Shown here: positions 56,319 to 64,000 of the stretch, in pieces
Position numbering within the stretch: position 1 is the first letter of the stretch
How the letters are laid out: each line of letters starts with the position of its first letter
Assembly (NCBI GenBank): GCA_020161015.1
Contig: JAIUOT010000058.1
Location: 1 to 64,000 of the forward strand
Length of the DNA stretch: 64,000 bases
Origin: Actinomycetota bacterium
GTDB lineage: Bacteria > Actinomycetota > Actinomycetes > Propionibacteriales > Propionibacteriaceae
Reading direction: 5' to 3'
The notes under the pieces: model-generated
The model's database searches: none
What the model was told of the DNA's origin: nothing
The model's input: the letters and a program-made list of their open reading frames with translations, nothing else
Position numbers and translations under genes: made by a program

Positions 56319-59135
56319 ATGGCACTGGAGCGTGCAGTCAGGCAGCATTCACGAACTCACGGCCGCAGGGTGGCCGCGGCGATGGGCGCGTTTGCGCTCG
56401 CCGTGGCCGGGCTCGCGGTCTCCGCGGCGCCGGCCCGGGCCGAGGACCCGACGAAGGTCCCGCTGACGACCCACTCCGTCCCGGCCGCCCTGATGGGGCT
56501 GGTCGACGGGGTGCTGGTGACCGCGAGCGATGAGGGCGGGACGCACGTCCGTGCCCCGGGGGGCGGCTGGGACACCACCGACCTCGACCGCTCGCTGCGC
56601 CCTGCGGACGTCACTTACCTCGACCACGGGACGCTCGTGGCGCTGGCCGGCGACACCGTCGAGGTGCTCGACACGGCGAACAACCTGGTGAACCCGGTCG
56701 AGGTGGGCGAGGGGCTGTGGACGGCCAACGCCACCACCGCCGTCCGGGTCGCCGGCTGGGAGAACGGGAACGTCGAGGCGTGGGGAGTGGATTTGGCCAC
56801 GTGGGACGCACGGGCGCTCGACTGGCCGCTGAACGGCGGCCTCCCGACCGGCGCCCTCGAGGACACCAGCGGCCTCGGCCAGGGCTGGATCTCCCACGAC
56901 GCCTGGGTCGCCCCGATGATCTACCTGACCGCCGCCAACAAGCTCGTCGCGACGGACCTGGACGTGATCCCGCTGGTCGAGGGCCTGGACGCCTACTCCG
57001 TGCGGCTCACCGGGGCCACGGTGCTGTGGGCGGACCAGACGGCCGGGCAGCCGCTGCGCTACGTCGCGCTCGCGGGCACCACCCTGCGCTCGTGCACGGT
57101 GGCCACGGCCACGGCGACGCCGTCCTGCGTGACCATGAAGACGAAGGTGAAGACGCGTCCGTCCGTGCACGCCTTCGGCGGCGTTCTGGGCCTCACGATC
57201 GGCTCGACGTCCTACCTGTGGCAGGCGGGCAAGCTGGTCACGGTGACCGGGATCCCCCGCGGGACCACGGCGGCGTTCACCGGCGGCGGCGTCGGCGACG
57301 CCACGCTGCGCCCGATGCTGGCGGCCCGCGGCTCCAAGCCCGGCTTCTACACCGTGAGCACGAAGGGCAAGGCCACCCGGACGGTGACCGCCGTCGTCGA
57401 GGCCGTCACAGAGCGCAGCCTCGACCTCGGTGCCGGCTGGCTGGTGGGCACGGACAACGCGGGCAGCGAACGGGCGTGGATGCGCTCGCTGGCCGACGGC
57501 ACGATCGGCACCGAGAAGGTGCTGACCACCAAGGGCAGGCAGGTGCGCACCAGCGGCGACCGCGTGGCGGTCAACGGCAAGGACGGGCTGTGGTTCTACC
57601 GCGGTGGCACCCGGACGGCGACGTTCAAGGCCGTGCCGGCCCTGCTCTCGCTGAGCGGCCCGTACGCCCTGATCAGGGAGAAGAACGGCACGGCGACGCT
57701 GCGCACCGAGTCGCGGGTCGTCGCCACCGGCATCATCGGGGCGATCGCGCAGTTCGGCAGCTACGTCGCCCAGCTCGACGAGGCCGCCGGGACGGTCACC
57801 GTGCGTGACTGGGCCGGTGGCACCGGCGTCCCGGTCGGGGACCCGCGACCCTTCGAGCCCGCGTACGGCGACCTGGTGGCCGCCGGGCTGTGGGGGGACT
57901 GGCTGATGCTGGGCTACGAGGACTACGACCTCGACACCGACACCACCACGCCCCGGGTCGTGGTCTCTAGCGTCCTCCAGCCAGACGTCAGCTACGGGCC
58001 GAGGAACTACTACGCGCCGGTCCTGGGCGACAACGTGGTCGCGGCCGTCGACGAGACCGGTCACGGCGTGGTCTGGGACTTCCGGTTCGGTGGCACGTCG
58101 CCGTCGTTCGCCCCGATCGGCGGCCCGGCGATCAGCTCGTCGGGCTTCCTCTCCTACACCACCGAGTACGACGAGCTCTGGGTCACCTCCCTCGGCGGCT
58201 CCGCCGGCGGACTGGGCCAGGCCCGGGCGCTGGCGGTGAGCGCCGGTCCGGCCTCCGGCGCGGCCAGCTTCCGCGCCTACGACGGGTGGCGCGTCCCGTG
58301 GAAGGTCTCGGTCGAGGCGACGAAGGCCCTCGACGCCGGCACCCTCCGGATCCGCCTCAACGGCACGGTGATCGCCGAGCGTCCCACCGTGGCCTCGGCC
58401 ACCGGCACCATCACCGGCACCTGGGACGGGATCGATGACACCCAGGGCAGGCCCGCCGACACCTCTGCTCCCGACCTTGCCTACACCTGGGAGCTGGACG
58501 TCGACGCCACCGACCAGACCGGCCCGCTGACGTCGATCAGCGGCGACGCGATCGGTGGGGACCTCACGGTGGAGAACGACACGATGCCCTACCCCCTGGC
58601 GACGCCGAAGATCACCGACACGACGCCCGTCGTGGGGCAGGAACTGGGGATCGTTGCGGTGCCGCACGCGCCGGATGCGGTGTTCGGCTACACGTGGCGG
58701 CGCGGGAGCACCGTCGTCGGGCACGACGCCACCTACGTCGTCACCCCGGCCGACCTGGGCAAGAAGCTCAGCGTTCGGGTGGTCGCGATCGGCGACATCT
58801 ACACCGAGGTCGTCAAGACCTCCGCGTCGACCTCGGCCGTCGGCAAGGGCACGTTCACGCCCGCGACCGTGGCGTTCAGCCGCGAGACCCCGGTGGCGGG
58901 CGTCCCCGTGACAGCCAGCGGCACGGGCTGGGTGCCGAGCCCGGCGACGCCGGCCTACACCTGGTACCGGCTGGGACCCCGCAACACGTCCACGAAGGTC
59001 GGTACCGGCGACACCTACACGCCGAAGGTCTCCGACATCGGGCACCTGCTGAAGGTGGTCGTCACCGCGAAGGCGCCCGGCTACAAGGACAGGTCGGTGA
59101 GCGGGGTCACCGCGAACCCCGTCTCGATCGGGTAG
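56319..59135 (+). CDS. Secreted Asp-box/Ig-repeat paralog D
   Basis: A 938-residue exported protein. Signal AAMGAFALAVAGLAVSAAP, cleavage near ARA-EDP. The Asp-box position is degenerate (RAPGGGWDTT). The Cys pair is in SCTVATATATPSC. Motifs LWFYRGG, SGPYALI and GLWGDW are seen. The FlgD-like module is the most divergent (GTITGTWDGIDDTQGR). Two Ig-like repeats follow (YTWRRGSTV, YTWYRLGPR). GGGGGGA lies eight bases before ATG; −10 TACCTT at 56262–56267. Confidence 0.83.
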   Translation: MALERAVRQHSRTHGRRVAAAMGAFALAVAGLAVSAAPARAEDPTKVPLTTHSVPAALMGLVDGVLVTASDEGGTHVRAPGGGWDTTDLDRSLRPADVTYLDHGTLVALAGDTVEVLDTANNLVNPVEVGEGLWTANATTAVRVAGWENGNVEAWGVDLATWDARALDWPLNGGLPTGALEDTSGLGQGWISHDAWVAPMIYLTAANKLVATDLDVIPLVEGLDAYSVRLTGATVLWADQTAGQPLRYVALAGTTLRSCTVATATATPSCVTMKTKVKTRPSVHAFGGVLGLTIGSTSYLWQAGKLVTVTGIPRGTTAAFTGGGVGDATLRPMLAARGSKPGFYTVSTKGKATRTVTAVVEAVTERSLDLGAGWLVGTDNAGSERAWMRSLADGTIGTEKVLTTKGRQVRTSGDRVAVNGKDGLWFYRGGTRTATFKAVPALLSLSGPYALIREKNGTATLRTESRVVATGIIGAIAQFGSYVAQLDEAAGTVTVRDWAGGTGVPVGDPRPFEPAYGDLVAAGLWGDWLMLGYEDYDLDTDTTTPRVVVSSVLQPDVSYGPRNYYAPVLGDNVVAAVDETGHGVVWDFRFGGTSPSFAPIGGPAISSSGFLSYTTEYDELWVTSLGGSAGGLGQARALAVSAGPASGAASFRAYDGWRVPWKVSVEATKALDAGTLRIRLNGTVIAERPTVASATGTITGTWDGIDDTQGRPADTSAPDLAYTWELDVDATDQTGPLTSISGDAIGGDLTVENDTMPYPLATPKITDTTPVVGQELGIVAVPHAPDAVFGYTWRRGSTVVGHDATYVVTPADLGKKLSVRVVAIGDIYTEVVKTSASTSAVGKGTFTPATVAFSRETPVAGVPVTASGTGWVPSPATPAYTWYRLGPRNTSTKVGTGDTYTPKVSDIGHLLKVVVTAKAPGYKDRSVSGVTANPVSIG

Positions 59136-59244
59136 CCCATCCGGGGACTGCCCAACCGAAACCCTCCCCCGTAGCCTTGTTGACTGGGGGAACCGCTCGT
59201 CGCAGCACACCGACCGGCCTGGCGGGGTCGAGAAGGGAGCGACG

Positions 59245-62067
59245 ATGCGGTCTTCGGCGTACCGGCGAACGGGTGCCGCCCTGGCGGCGTCCGTGCTGGT
59301 TGTGAGCCTGCTGCCGTCCGCGTCCGTGCAGGCCGAAGAGGTTTCGGAGTGGCGCACCCCGCTGACGCGGGTCCCTCAGCCCACCCAGGTGGTGGCCGCC
59401 TCCGGTGATTCCGTCCTGGCCTGGGTGCACCACGCCTACCGGCTCTCCACCGACGGCGGCGCGTCCTGGCGCGAGGTCGATCCCGGGCTGGACCCCTGGT
59501 TCGCCGGCACAGCGGACTTCGTCGAGGATGGCCACGCCGCGGTGGCCACGGACGAGGGCGTGACCGTCGTCGACCTGGCCACCGGGACGGGCACCACCGC
59601 GAGCCTCGCGCCCCTGGCGCTCGCCCCCGCCGCACAGCCGGTTGCCGCCACGTCCGACCGTGACGCGCTGCTGCGCGACGGCGACCGGGTCGTGGTCAGC
59701 CACCTCGAGGGCGGGTCGTTCGGACCTCCCGCCGCCGTCGGCTCACAGGACCTCCCCACCCCGTCCGCGTCGGCCTCGCAGGAGGTCGGCTGGTCGATCG
59801 ACCACCACTTCGGGTACCGCACCGTGATCCACCGGACGCGCGGCGCGAAGGTCACCGCCACCGATATCGACCCGTTCGCCCTCGGCGGCGGGGCGGGCCC
59901 GTCGGCGTTCCGGGTGACCGGCGCCCTGCTCCACCTGCGCGCGCTGGACGGGACGCGGCTCGAGTACGTCACCCGCAGCGGTACCGCCGTGTCGCGCTGC
60001 GTTCGCGACGTCGCCCGCGGGGCGAACTCCTGCCGCGTTCTGCGGCGCGTGCCCACCTCGCACGCTCCCGTGATCGTGCAGAAGCAGGGGACGGTGCTCC
60101 TGCTCCAGGACCGCAAGGCCTGGTACGCCTGCGACACGGCGTCCGGGGGCTGCACGCTGAAGTCCATCCCGCTGAAGGGGAAGGTGCTCAACACCCAGTA
60201 CGACGCGGTCGGCGACCCGAGCCGGCCGCTGGTGAGCGTGGCGGCCGGAGGGCTCGACCCGTTCTACGCGGTCGCCCCCGGGCCGGTGCTCGTCAAGCGG
60301 TTCGACCCGCTGGTCGCGAAGGCGTCCGTGGTCGGGCTGAGCATGGGCGTGAACCGGCTGGTCGGCTGGGACGACCGCCTCGGCGGCGCGGTCTGGCAAC
60401 GTCCGCTCGGGGACGGCATCGGGGCGGAGAAGCGCCTCGCCGACCGGGCGGAGGCCGCGCTCGCGTCCGCCGGACGGACCGCGGTGGCCACCGCCTCGGG
60501 GGTCGCCTTCTACGACCGCTCGACCGCCGTCTCCCGCGGCTTGGCGGTGAACGCCCTGCTCGGGTTCAGCGGGCCGTACGCCCTGCTCGACCGGGGCTCC
60601 GGCTGGTTCGACCTCAGCGGCTACGCCGGCGTCCCCATGGGCAGCTACGTGCGCACTCCCGGGTACGTGCGGGCGATCTTCGGCACGCGCGTGCTCGGCG
60701 GCACCGACTGCCTCCAGGGCTCCGCGATGTGCACCGGCAGCGGGGACGGGGAGACCACCCTCGTCGTCACCGACCTGCTCGATGCCACCTATCGCCGCCC
60801 GATCCCGCTCCCCGACGGCGTCGACGCCCGCACCAGCCACGTGCAGGCGGCGTTCCTGTGGGGCGACCGCGTCGCGGCGAGCTTCACCTCCGCCGATCCC
60901 GGCACCGGCGAGACCACCGTGCGGTCGGCGGTGTACGACCTGGTCGTCGGCACCTGGGGAGACCTCCAGGACGCGCGGCTGCTCGGCCTCGGCGACGGCT
61001 ACGCCGTGCGGGAGGACGGCGACGGGCTGAGCGCCTGGGACTACGTCACCGGCGAGACCTACCGGCTCTCCGACACCGACGGCGGCACGACCGTGACTGC
61101 CGGCTCCGACACCCTCGCCTACGCCAACGACGACGAGATCGTGGTGCGGCGGATCCCCGGTGCAGGGACGTCCGCACCGCGGGTGCTCGGAGTCGTGGCC
61201 CCGGCGGGCTGCAACGCGTGGGACTGCGCGTGGGCGCCCCAGTTCGACCTCACGAAGGCGCTCGACGCGGGGCAGGTCGTGATCCGCGACCCCCAGGGCG
61301 AGGTGGTCCGGACGCTGCGCACGGCCGCGACCACGGACGGGTCCGTCCGCGGCGTCACCTGGGACGGCCGGTCCGACACCGGCGCGTTCGTGGTCGCCGG
61401 AGACTACCGGTGGCAGCTGGTCGTGGCGGCGGCGGACGGCAGCGGCACCGCCACCGGTGTCGACGGCACCTCCGTGCCGGGCGGCACGATCGCGGTCACC
61501 CGGACCCACCTCGGCACGGTGGCACTCAGCAAGGTCGCCGTCTCCGACACGACGCCCGCCGTCGACCAGGAACTGATCGCCGACGTGGTCCTGCGTCCCG
61601 CCGACGCCGACCTCACCTACACGTGGTACTCCGGCTCGGCGGTGGTCAGCACGGGGGCGGGCGAGGCCTACGCGTCCTACCGCGTGCAGCCGACCGACCT
61701 GGGCCGCCGCCTGAAGGTCGTGGTGTCGGCCGAGCGGGAGGGCACGTACCCCGCCACCCGGGGGTCGGCGAGGACGAAACCGGTCGCGGCAGCGCGGTTC
61801 GCCGACGTGGCCGCGCCGGTGCTCGCCGTCGACGGCAACAGCGTGCGTGCCACCGTCCCGGACTGGGCACCGGCGGCCACCCTCGCGCTGCAGTGGTACC
61901 GCCTCGTCCCGGGCAGGGCGTCGGTGAAGATCGGCACCGGGCCGGACTACACCCTTCTCGCCGCCGACAACGGGGCACGACTGAAGCTGGTGGTCACGGG
62001 CAGCCGTCCCGGCTACCGGACGGCGACCGCGTCCGCGACGACCGAGGCCGTGTCCTTCGTGCCGTAG
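59245..62067 (+). CDS. Secreted Asp-box/Ig-repeat paralog E
   Basis: A 940-residue exported protein. Signal GAALAASVLVVSLLPSASVQ, cleavage near VQA-EEV. Clear Asp-box STDGGASW (about residue 69). Cys pair C252/C263. Motifs AVGDPSRPLV, VAFYDRS, SGPYALL, FLWGDR and GTSAPRVLGVVAP are present. The FlgD-like module contains TTDGSVRGVTWDGRSDTG; two Ig-like repeats follow (YTWYSGSAV, LQWYRLVPG). AAGGGAGC before ATG; −10 TAGCCT at 59172–59177. Tail-to-tail with lipoprotein L2. Confidence 0.84.
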   Translation: MRSSAYRRTGAALAASVLVVSLLPSASVQAEEVSEWRTPLTRVPQPTQVVAASGDSVLAWVHHAYRLSTDGGASWREVDPGLDPWFAGTADFVEDGHAAVATDEGVTVVDLATGTGTTASLAPLALAPAAQPVAATSDRDALLRDGDRVVVSHLEGGSFGPPAAVGSQDLPTPSASASQEVGWSIDHHFGYRTVIHRTRGAKVTATDIDPFALGGGAGPSAFRVTGALLHLRALDGTRLEYVTRSGTAVSRCVRDVARGANSCRVLRRVPTSHAPVIVQKQGTVLLLQDRKAWYACDTASGGCTLKSIPLKGKVLNTQYDAVGDPSRPLVSVAAGGLDPFYAVAPGPVLVKRFDPLVAKASVVGLSMGVNRLVGWDDRLGGAVWQRPLGDGIGAEKRLADRAEAALASAGRTAVATASGVAFYDRSTAVSRGLAVNALLGFSGPYALLDRGSGWFDLSGYAGVPMGSYVRTPGYVRAIFGTRVLGGTDCLQGSAMCTGSGDGETTLVVTDLLDATYRRPIPLPDGVDARTSHVQAAFLWGDRVAASFTSADPGTGETTVRSAVYDLVVGTWGDLQDARLLGLGDGYAVREDGDGLSAWDYVTGETYRLSDTDGGTTVTAGSDTLAYANDDEIVVRRIPGAGTSAPRVLGVVAPAGCNAWDCAWAPQFDLTKALDAGQVVIRDPQGEVVRTLRTAATTDGSVRGVTWDGRSDTGAFVVAGDYRWQLVVAAADGSGTATGVDGTSVPGGTIAVTRTHLGTVALSKVAVSDTTPAVDQELIADVVLRPADADLTYTWYSGSAVVSTGAGEAYASYRVQPTDLGRRLKVVVSAEREGTYPATRGSARTKPVAAARFADVAAPVLAVDGNSVRATVPDWAPAATLALQWYRLVPGRASVKIGTGPDYTLLAADNGARLKLVVTGSRPGYRTATASATTEAVSFVP

Positions 62068-62080
62068 TCGTCCCGGGACG

Positions 62081-62752
62081 TCACCCCTCGGCGCAGGCCA
62101 GGATCGCGCCGCCGGAGAGCGTGTCGGGACGGGTCGCGCCGGCCGGTCCCGACCAGGACAGGTGGCGGCGGGTCAGCGTCACCGTCCGCCGCCCGTCCGC
62201 GGTGTCGGTCTCCACGTCGGGCAGGCGCTCCAGGGTGGCGAAGGCCGGACGCCAGGCCAGACCGTCGGCCAGCCGCACGCCTTCGGGGATCCGGGCGAGG
62301 TCGACCGTCCAGCCCACCACCACCGCTGCGCCGCCGCTGCTGCCGTAGCGCACGGTGAGCCCGGGCCAGGAGTGGTCCACGACGGCCAGCTGGCTGCGAT
62401 CGTCCGCGGACTCGCACAGCTGGGGGTCGGCCACCTTGGCCCTGCCCAGCTTCGCGACCAGCATCGGGTTCACCTCCGCCACCCCGGCCCGTCGGAGCTG
62501 CCGGCCGCCGATGGAGGTGCCGCTGAGCACGATCGGGCCCTGCGAGGTGGCGCCACCCGAGGGTGACGGCGACCCTGTGGCTGCCGTCGGGGAAGACGTC
62601 GTGGGCGTGGCGGTGGCAGCAGGGGCAGTGGTGCCCGCGGGCGCCGTCCCCGTCCCCACCGTGGCACCGGGCGCGGGCGTCGGAGCCGGCGTCGTGCAGC
62701 CGGCCAGCGTCCACGCCGCGGCCAGGGCCAGGGCGACGATCCGGTTCCTCAT
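62081..62752 (-). CDS. Lipoprotein L2, paralog of the one at 48391–48996
   Basis: A 223-residue lipoprotein: signal RIVALALAAAWTLAGC with lipidated Cys at about residue 19. A Thr/Ala/Pro linker follows, then a globular domain of about 150 residues with a Cys in PQLCES and another near the end (LSGGAILACAEG). It shares with L1 the WRP motif (GLAWRPAF), a VTL strand and the terminal Cys. GGAGG three bases before ATG. It lies 13 bases tail-to-tail from paralog E, as L1 does from paralog A. Confidence 0.78.
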   Translation of the reverse strand: MRNRIVALALAAAWTLAGCTTPAPTPAPGATVGTGTAPAGTTAPAATATPTTSSPTAATGSPSPSGGATSQGPIVLSGTSIGGRQLRRAGVAEVNPMLVAKLGRAKVADPQLCESADDRSQLAVVDHSWPGLTVRYGSSGGAAVVVGWTVDLARIPEGVRLADGLAWRPAFATLERLPDVETDTADGRRTVTLTRRHLSWSGPAGATRPDTLSGGAILACAEG

Positions 62753-62975
62753 GGTCCTCCACGGTGCGTCCCGGCGCTGCGGTCGCCGGTGCCGCCCACC
62801 GTAGCCGGTGCATCGCAACGTTCGGGCGCATTCGTGGGCGGGTCGTGCAGGGCAGGGCGGGCGGCGCAGGGGTTCGCTGTGGCGCGAGTCCGGGTGGCCG
62901 CGTCGATGCCGGGCCAAGTGACCGTCGCGGGATCGGCGGACGGGGTGCGCCGGCGGCCGGGCTAGTCTGGCCGAC

Positions 62976-63629
62976 ATGCGCCTGATCCTCGTCCGCCACG
63001 GCCGCACGGCCTCCAACGTCGACTTCCTCCTGGACACCGCCGAGCCCGGCGCCGACCTCGACGAGGGCGGGCTGGCCCAGGCCGCGGCCCTGGTAGAGCG
63101 CCTGTCGCACCACGAGATCGAGGCGGTCTTCGCCTCCACCCTGGTGCGCACGCAGCAGACCGCCCGGCCAGTGGCCGCGGCGCGCGGGCTCGAGCTCGAG
63201 GTGCTGCCCGGACTGCGTGAGATCTCGGCCGGTGACGACGAGCTGTCCGCCGACGCGACCCGCTACATCACCACGCTGATCGCGTGGGGCAAGGGCGACC
63301 CGGACGCCCGCATTCCCGGCGGGGAGAACGCACACGAGTTCTTCGCCCGCTTCGATGACGCCATCGGCCGGATCGCCGACGCGGGCCGCGAGGTGGTGAT
63401 GGTCGTCAGCCACGGCGCAGCCCTGCGCGTGTGGTCGATGGCCCGCGTGGCGGGCTTCGCCGAGGCCCTCGGACGCGCTCATCTGGACAACACCGGCGTG
63501 ATCGTCGTCGACGGGTCCCCCGAGGACGGCTGGCAGCTGGCCGAGCTGATCGGCGTCCGGCACTTCGAGGACCCGGCGACCGGAGAGGTCGTCGAACTCA
63601 CGGCCGAGAGGATCGACCCCGTCGAGTGA
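62976..63629 (+). CDS. Histidine phosphatase family protein (phosphoglycerate mutase-like)
   Basis: A 217-residue enzyme with the catalytic RHG motif at the N-terminus (MRLILVRHGRTASNVDF). The second Arg is in STLVRTQQTARPVA, and the later His is in MVVSHGAALRVW. Substrate unknown; 2,3-bisphosphoglycerate-independent phosphatase activity on small phosphates is usual. TAGTCT (62963–62968) ends seven bases before the ATG, so leaderless. Confidence 0.93.
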   Translation: MRLILVRHGRTASNVDFLLDTAEPGADLDEGGLAQAAALVERLSHHEIEAVFASTLVRTQQTARPVAAARGLELEVLPGLREISAGDDELSADATRYITTLIAWGKGDPDARIPGGENAHEFFARFDDAIGRIADAGREVVMVVSHGAALRVWSMARVAGFAEALGRAHLDNTGVIVVDGSPEDGWQLAELIGVRHFEDPATGEVVELTAERIDPVE

Positions 63630-63665
63630 GGCGGGCCACTGCCGTGGCCTTCGTCGCGGCGGCGG

Positions 63666-64000
63666 TCAGCTGAAGATGACCGTGCGGCCGCCGTCCAGCA
63701 GGACGCGGTGCTCGGCGAACAGCTTCACGGCCTCGGTGAGCGTCCGGCTCTCCTGCTCCTGGCCCATGGCCACGAGCTCCGGCACCTCCATCGTGTGGTC
63801 CACGCGTCGCACGTTCTGCTCGATGATCGGGCCCTCGTCCAGGTCGGACGTGACGAAGTGCGCGGTCGCGCCGATCAGCTTCACGCCCCGGGAGTGCGCC
63901 TGCCGGTAGGGGTTCGCGCCCTTGAAGCCGGGCAGGAACGAGTGGTGGATGTTGATCGCGCGGCCCTCGAGCGCTTCGCACAGTTCCGGGGAGAGGATCT
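63666..64000 (-). CDS. purU: Formyltetrahydrofolate deformylase, C-terminal part (cut by window edge)
   Basis: Hydrolyses 10-formyl-THF to formate and THF. Only the last 111 codons or so are visible; the N-terminus lies beyond 64000. The formyltransferase core is clear: INIHHSFLPGFKGANPYRQA with catalytic His, then GVKLIGATAHFVTSDLDEGP and VRRVDHTMEVPELVAMG, which distinguish PurU from PurN. It converges with the phosphatase gene. Confidence 0.93.
   Translation of the reverse strand, partial: ILSPELCEALEGRAINIHHSFLPGFKGANPYRQAHSRGVKLIGATAHFVTSDLDEGPIIEQNVRRVDHTMEVPELVAMGQEQESRTLTEAVKLFAEHRVLLDGGRTVIFS

Noticed and set aside
51825-56348. A 1507-codon open frame on the minus strand, and similar long frames antisense to guaB, pcrA and the paralogs (for example 6154–9306, 44668–48186, 56349–59357)
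   Set aside because: In DNA of this GC content the antisense and offset frames of real genes stay open. These translate to Arg/Ala/Gly/Pro-rich low-complexity protein without start signals or motifs.
44809-62067. The five secreted genes as fragments of one broken gene
   Set aside because: Each has its own promoter, signal peptide, full domain order and stop, so they are complete paralogs.

Overview
The window is about 64 kb of very GC-rich, densely coding DNA from an actinobacterium. The evidence is a GroEL with a His-rich tail, a GuaB/GuaB3 pair, PspC-type sensors, an MptB-like mannosyltransferase, and the sucCD–DUF6350–purN–purH–folD–DUF3017 block. A Propionibacteriales-type organism is my best guess (inference). 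No rRNA, tRNA, CRISPR array, insertion sequence or prophage was seen. Both edges cut genes: groEL on the left and purU on the right. No gene-free stretch exceeds 300 bases.

Layout. 0–6.4 kb: the 3' part of groEL with a strong terminator, an RTX-repeat secreted protein, a DUF3054 membrane protein, an ABC exporter pair, and a convergent NarL-type two-component system. 6.4–10 kb: guaB3, guaB and a TIGR01777 epimerase. 10–16.3 kb: an MptB-like glycosyltransferase, a MATE exporter, chorismate mutase, a small membrane protein, and a metY–cysK–cysE sulfur operon read leftward. 16.6–27.3 kb: guaA, three PspC-related membrane genes, a CebEFG-like sugar ABC operon with a LacI regulator, a PspC-domain histidine kinase with its regulator, and two GlsB/YeaQ-type proteins. 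27.3–39.7 kb: pcrA, an M23 peptidase, sucCD, a one-pass protein with a repeated extracellular region, a PerM-like DUF6350 protein, purN, purH, folD and DUF3017. 39.9–44.6 kb: a class III aminotransferase, an autoregulated TetR with a membrane partner, and an acyl-CoA ligase. 44.8–62.8 kb: five large secreted paralogs and two related lipoproteins, interrupted by mdh. The end holds a histidine phosphatase and partial purU.

Two features stand out. First, the metY–cysK–cysE transcript begins with what looks like a leaderless 23-codon peptide holding four consecutive Cys codons and then two more. This has the form of a cysteine-sensing leader for a sulfur-assimilation operon, and the Cys-codon runs are complementary to bases at the metY ribosome binding site. 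Second, the right third carries a tandem family of five secreted proteins of about 930–1190 residues. All share an N-terminal sialidase-like Asp-box position, one Cys pair, a FlgD-like Ig module and C-terminal Ig-like repeats. Two of the five sit tail-to-tail with paralogous lipoproteins. I know of no function for this family.

A third, global feature is a set of about a dozen genes whose TANNNT −10 box lies 6–9 nt before the start codon, which implies widespread leaderless translation.
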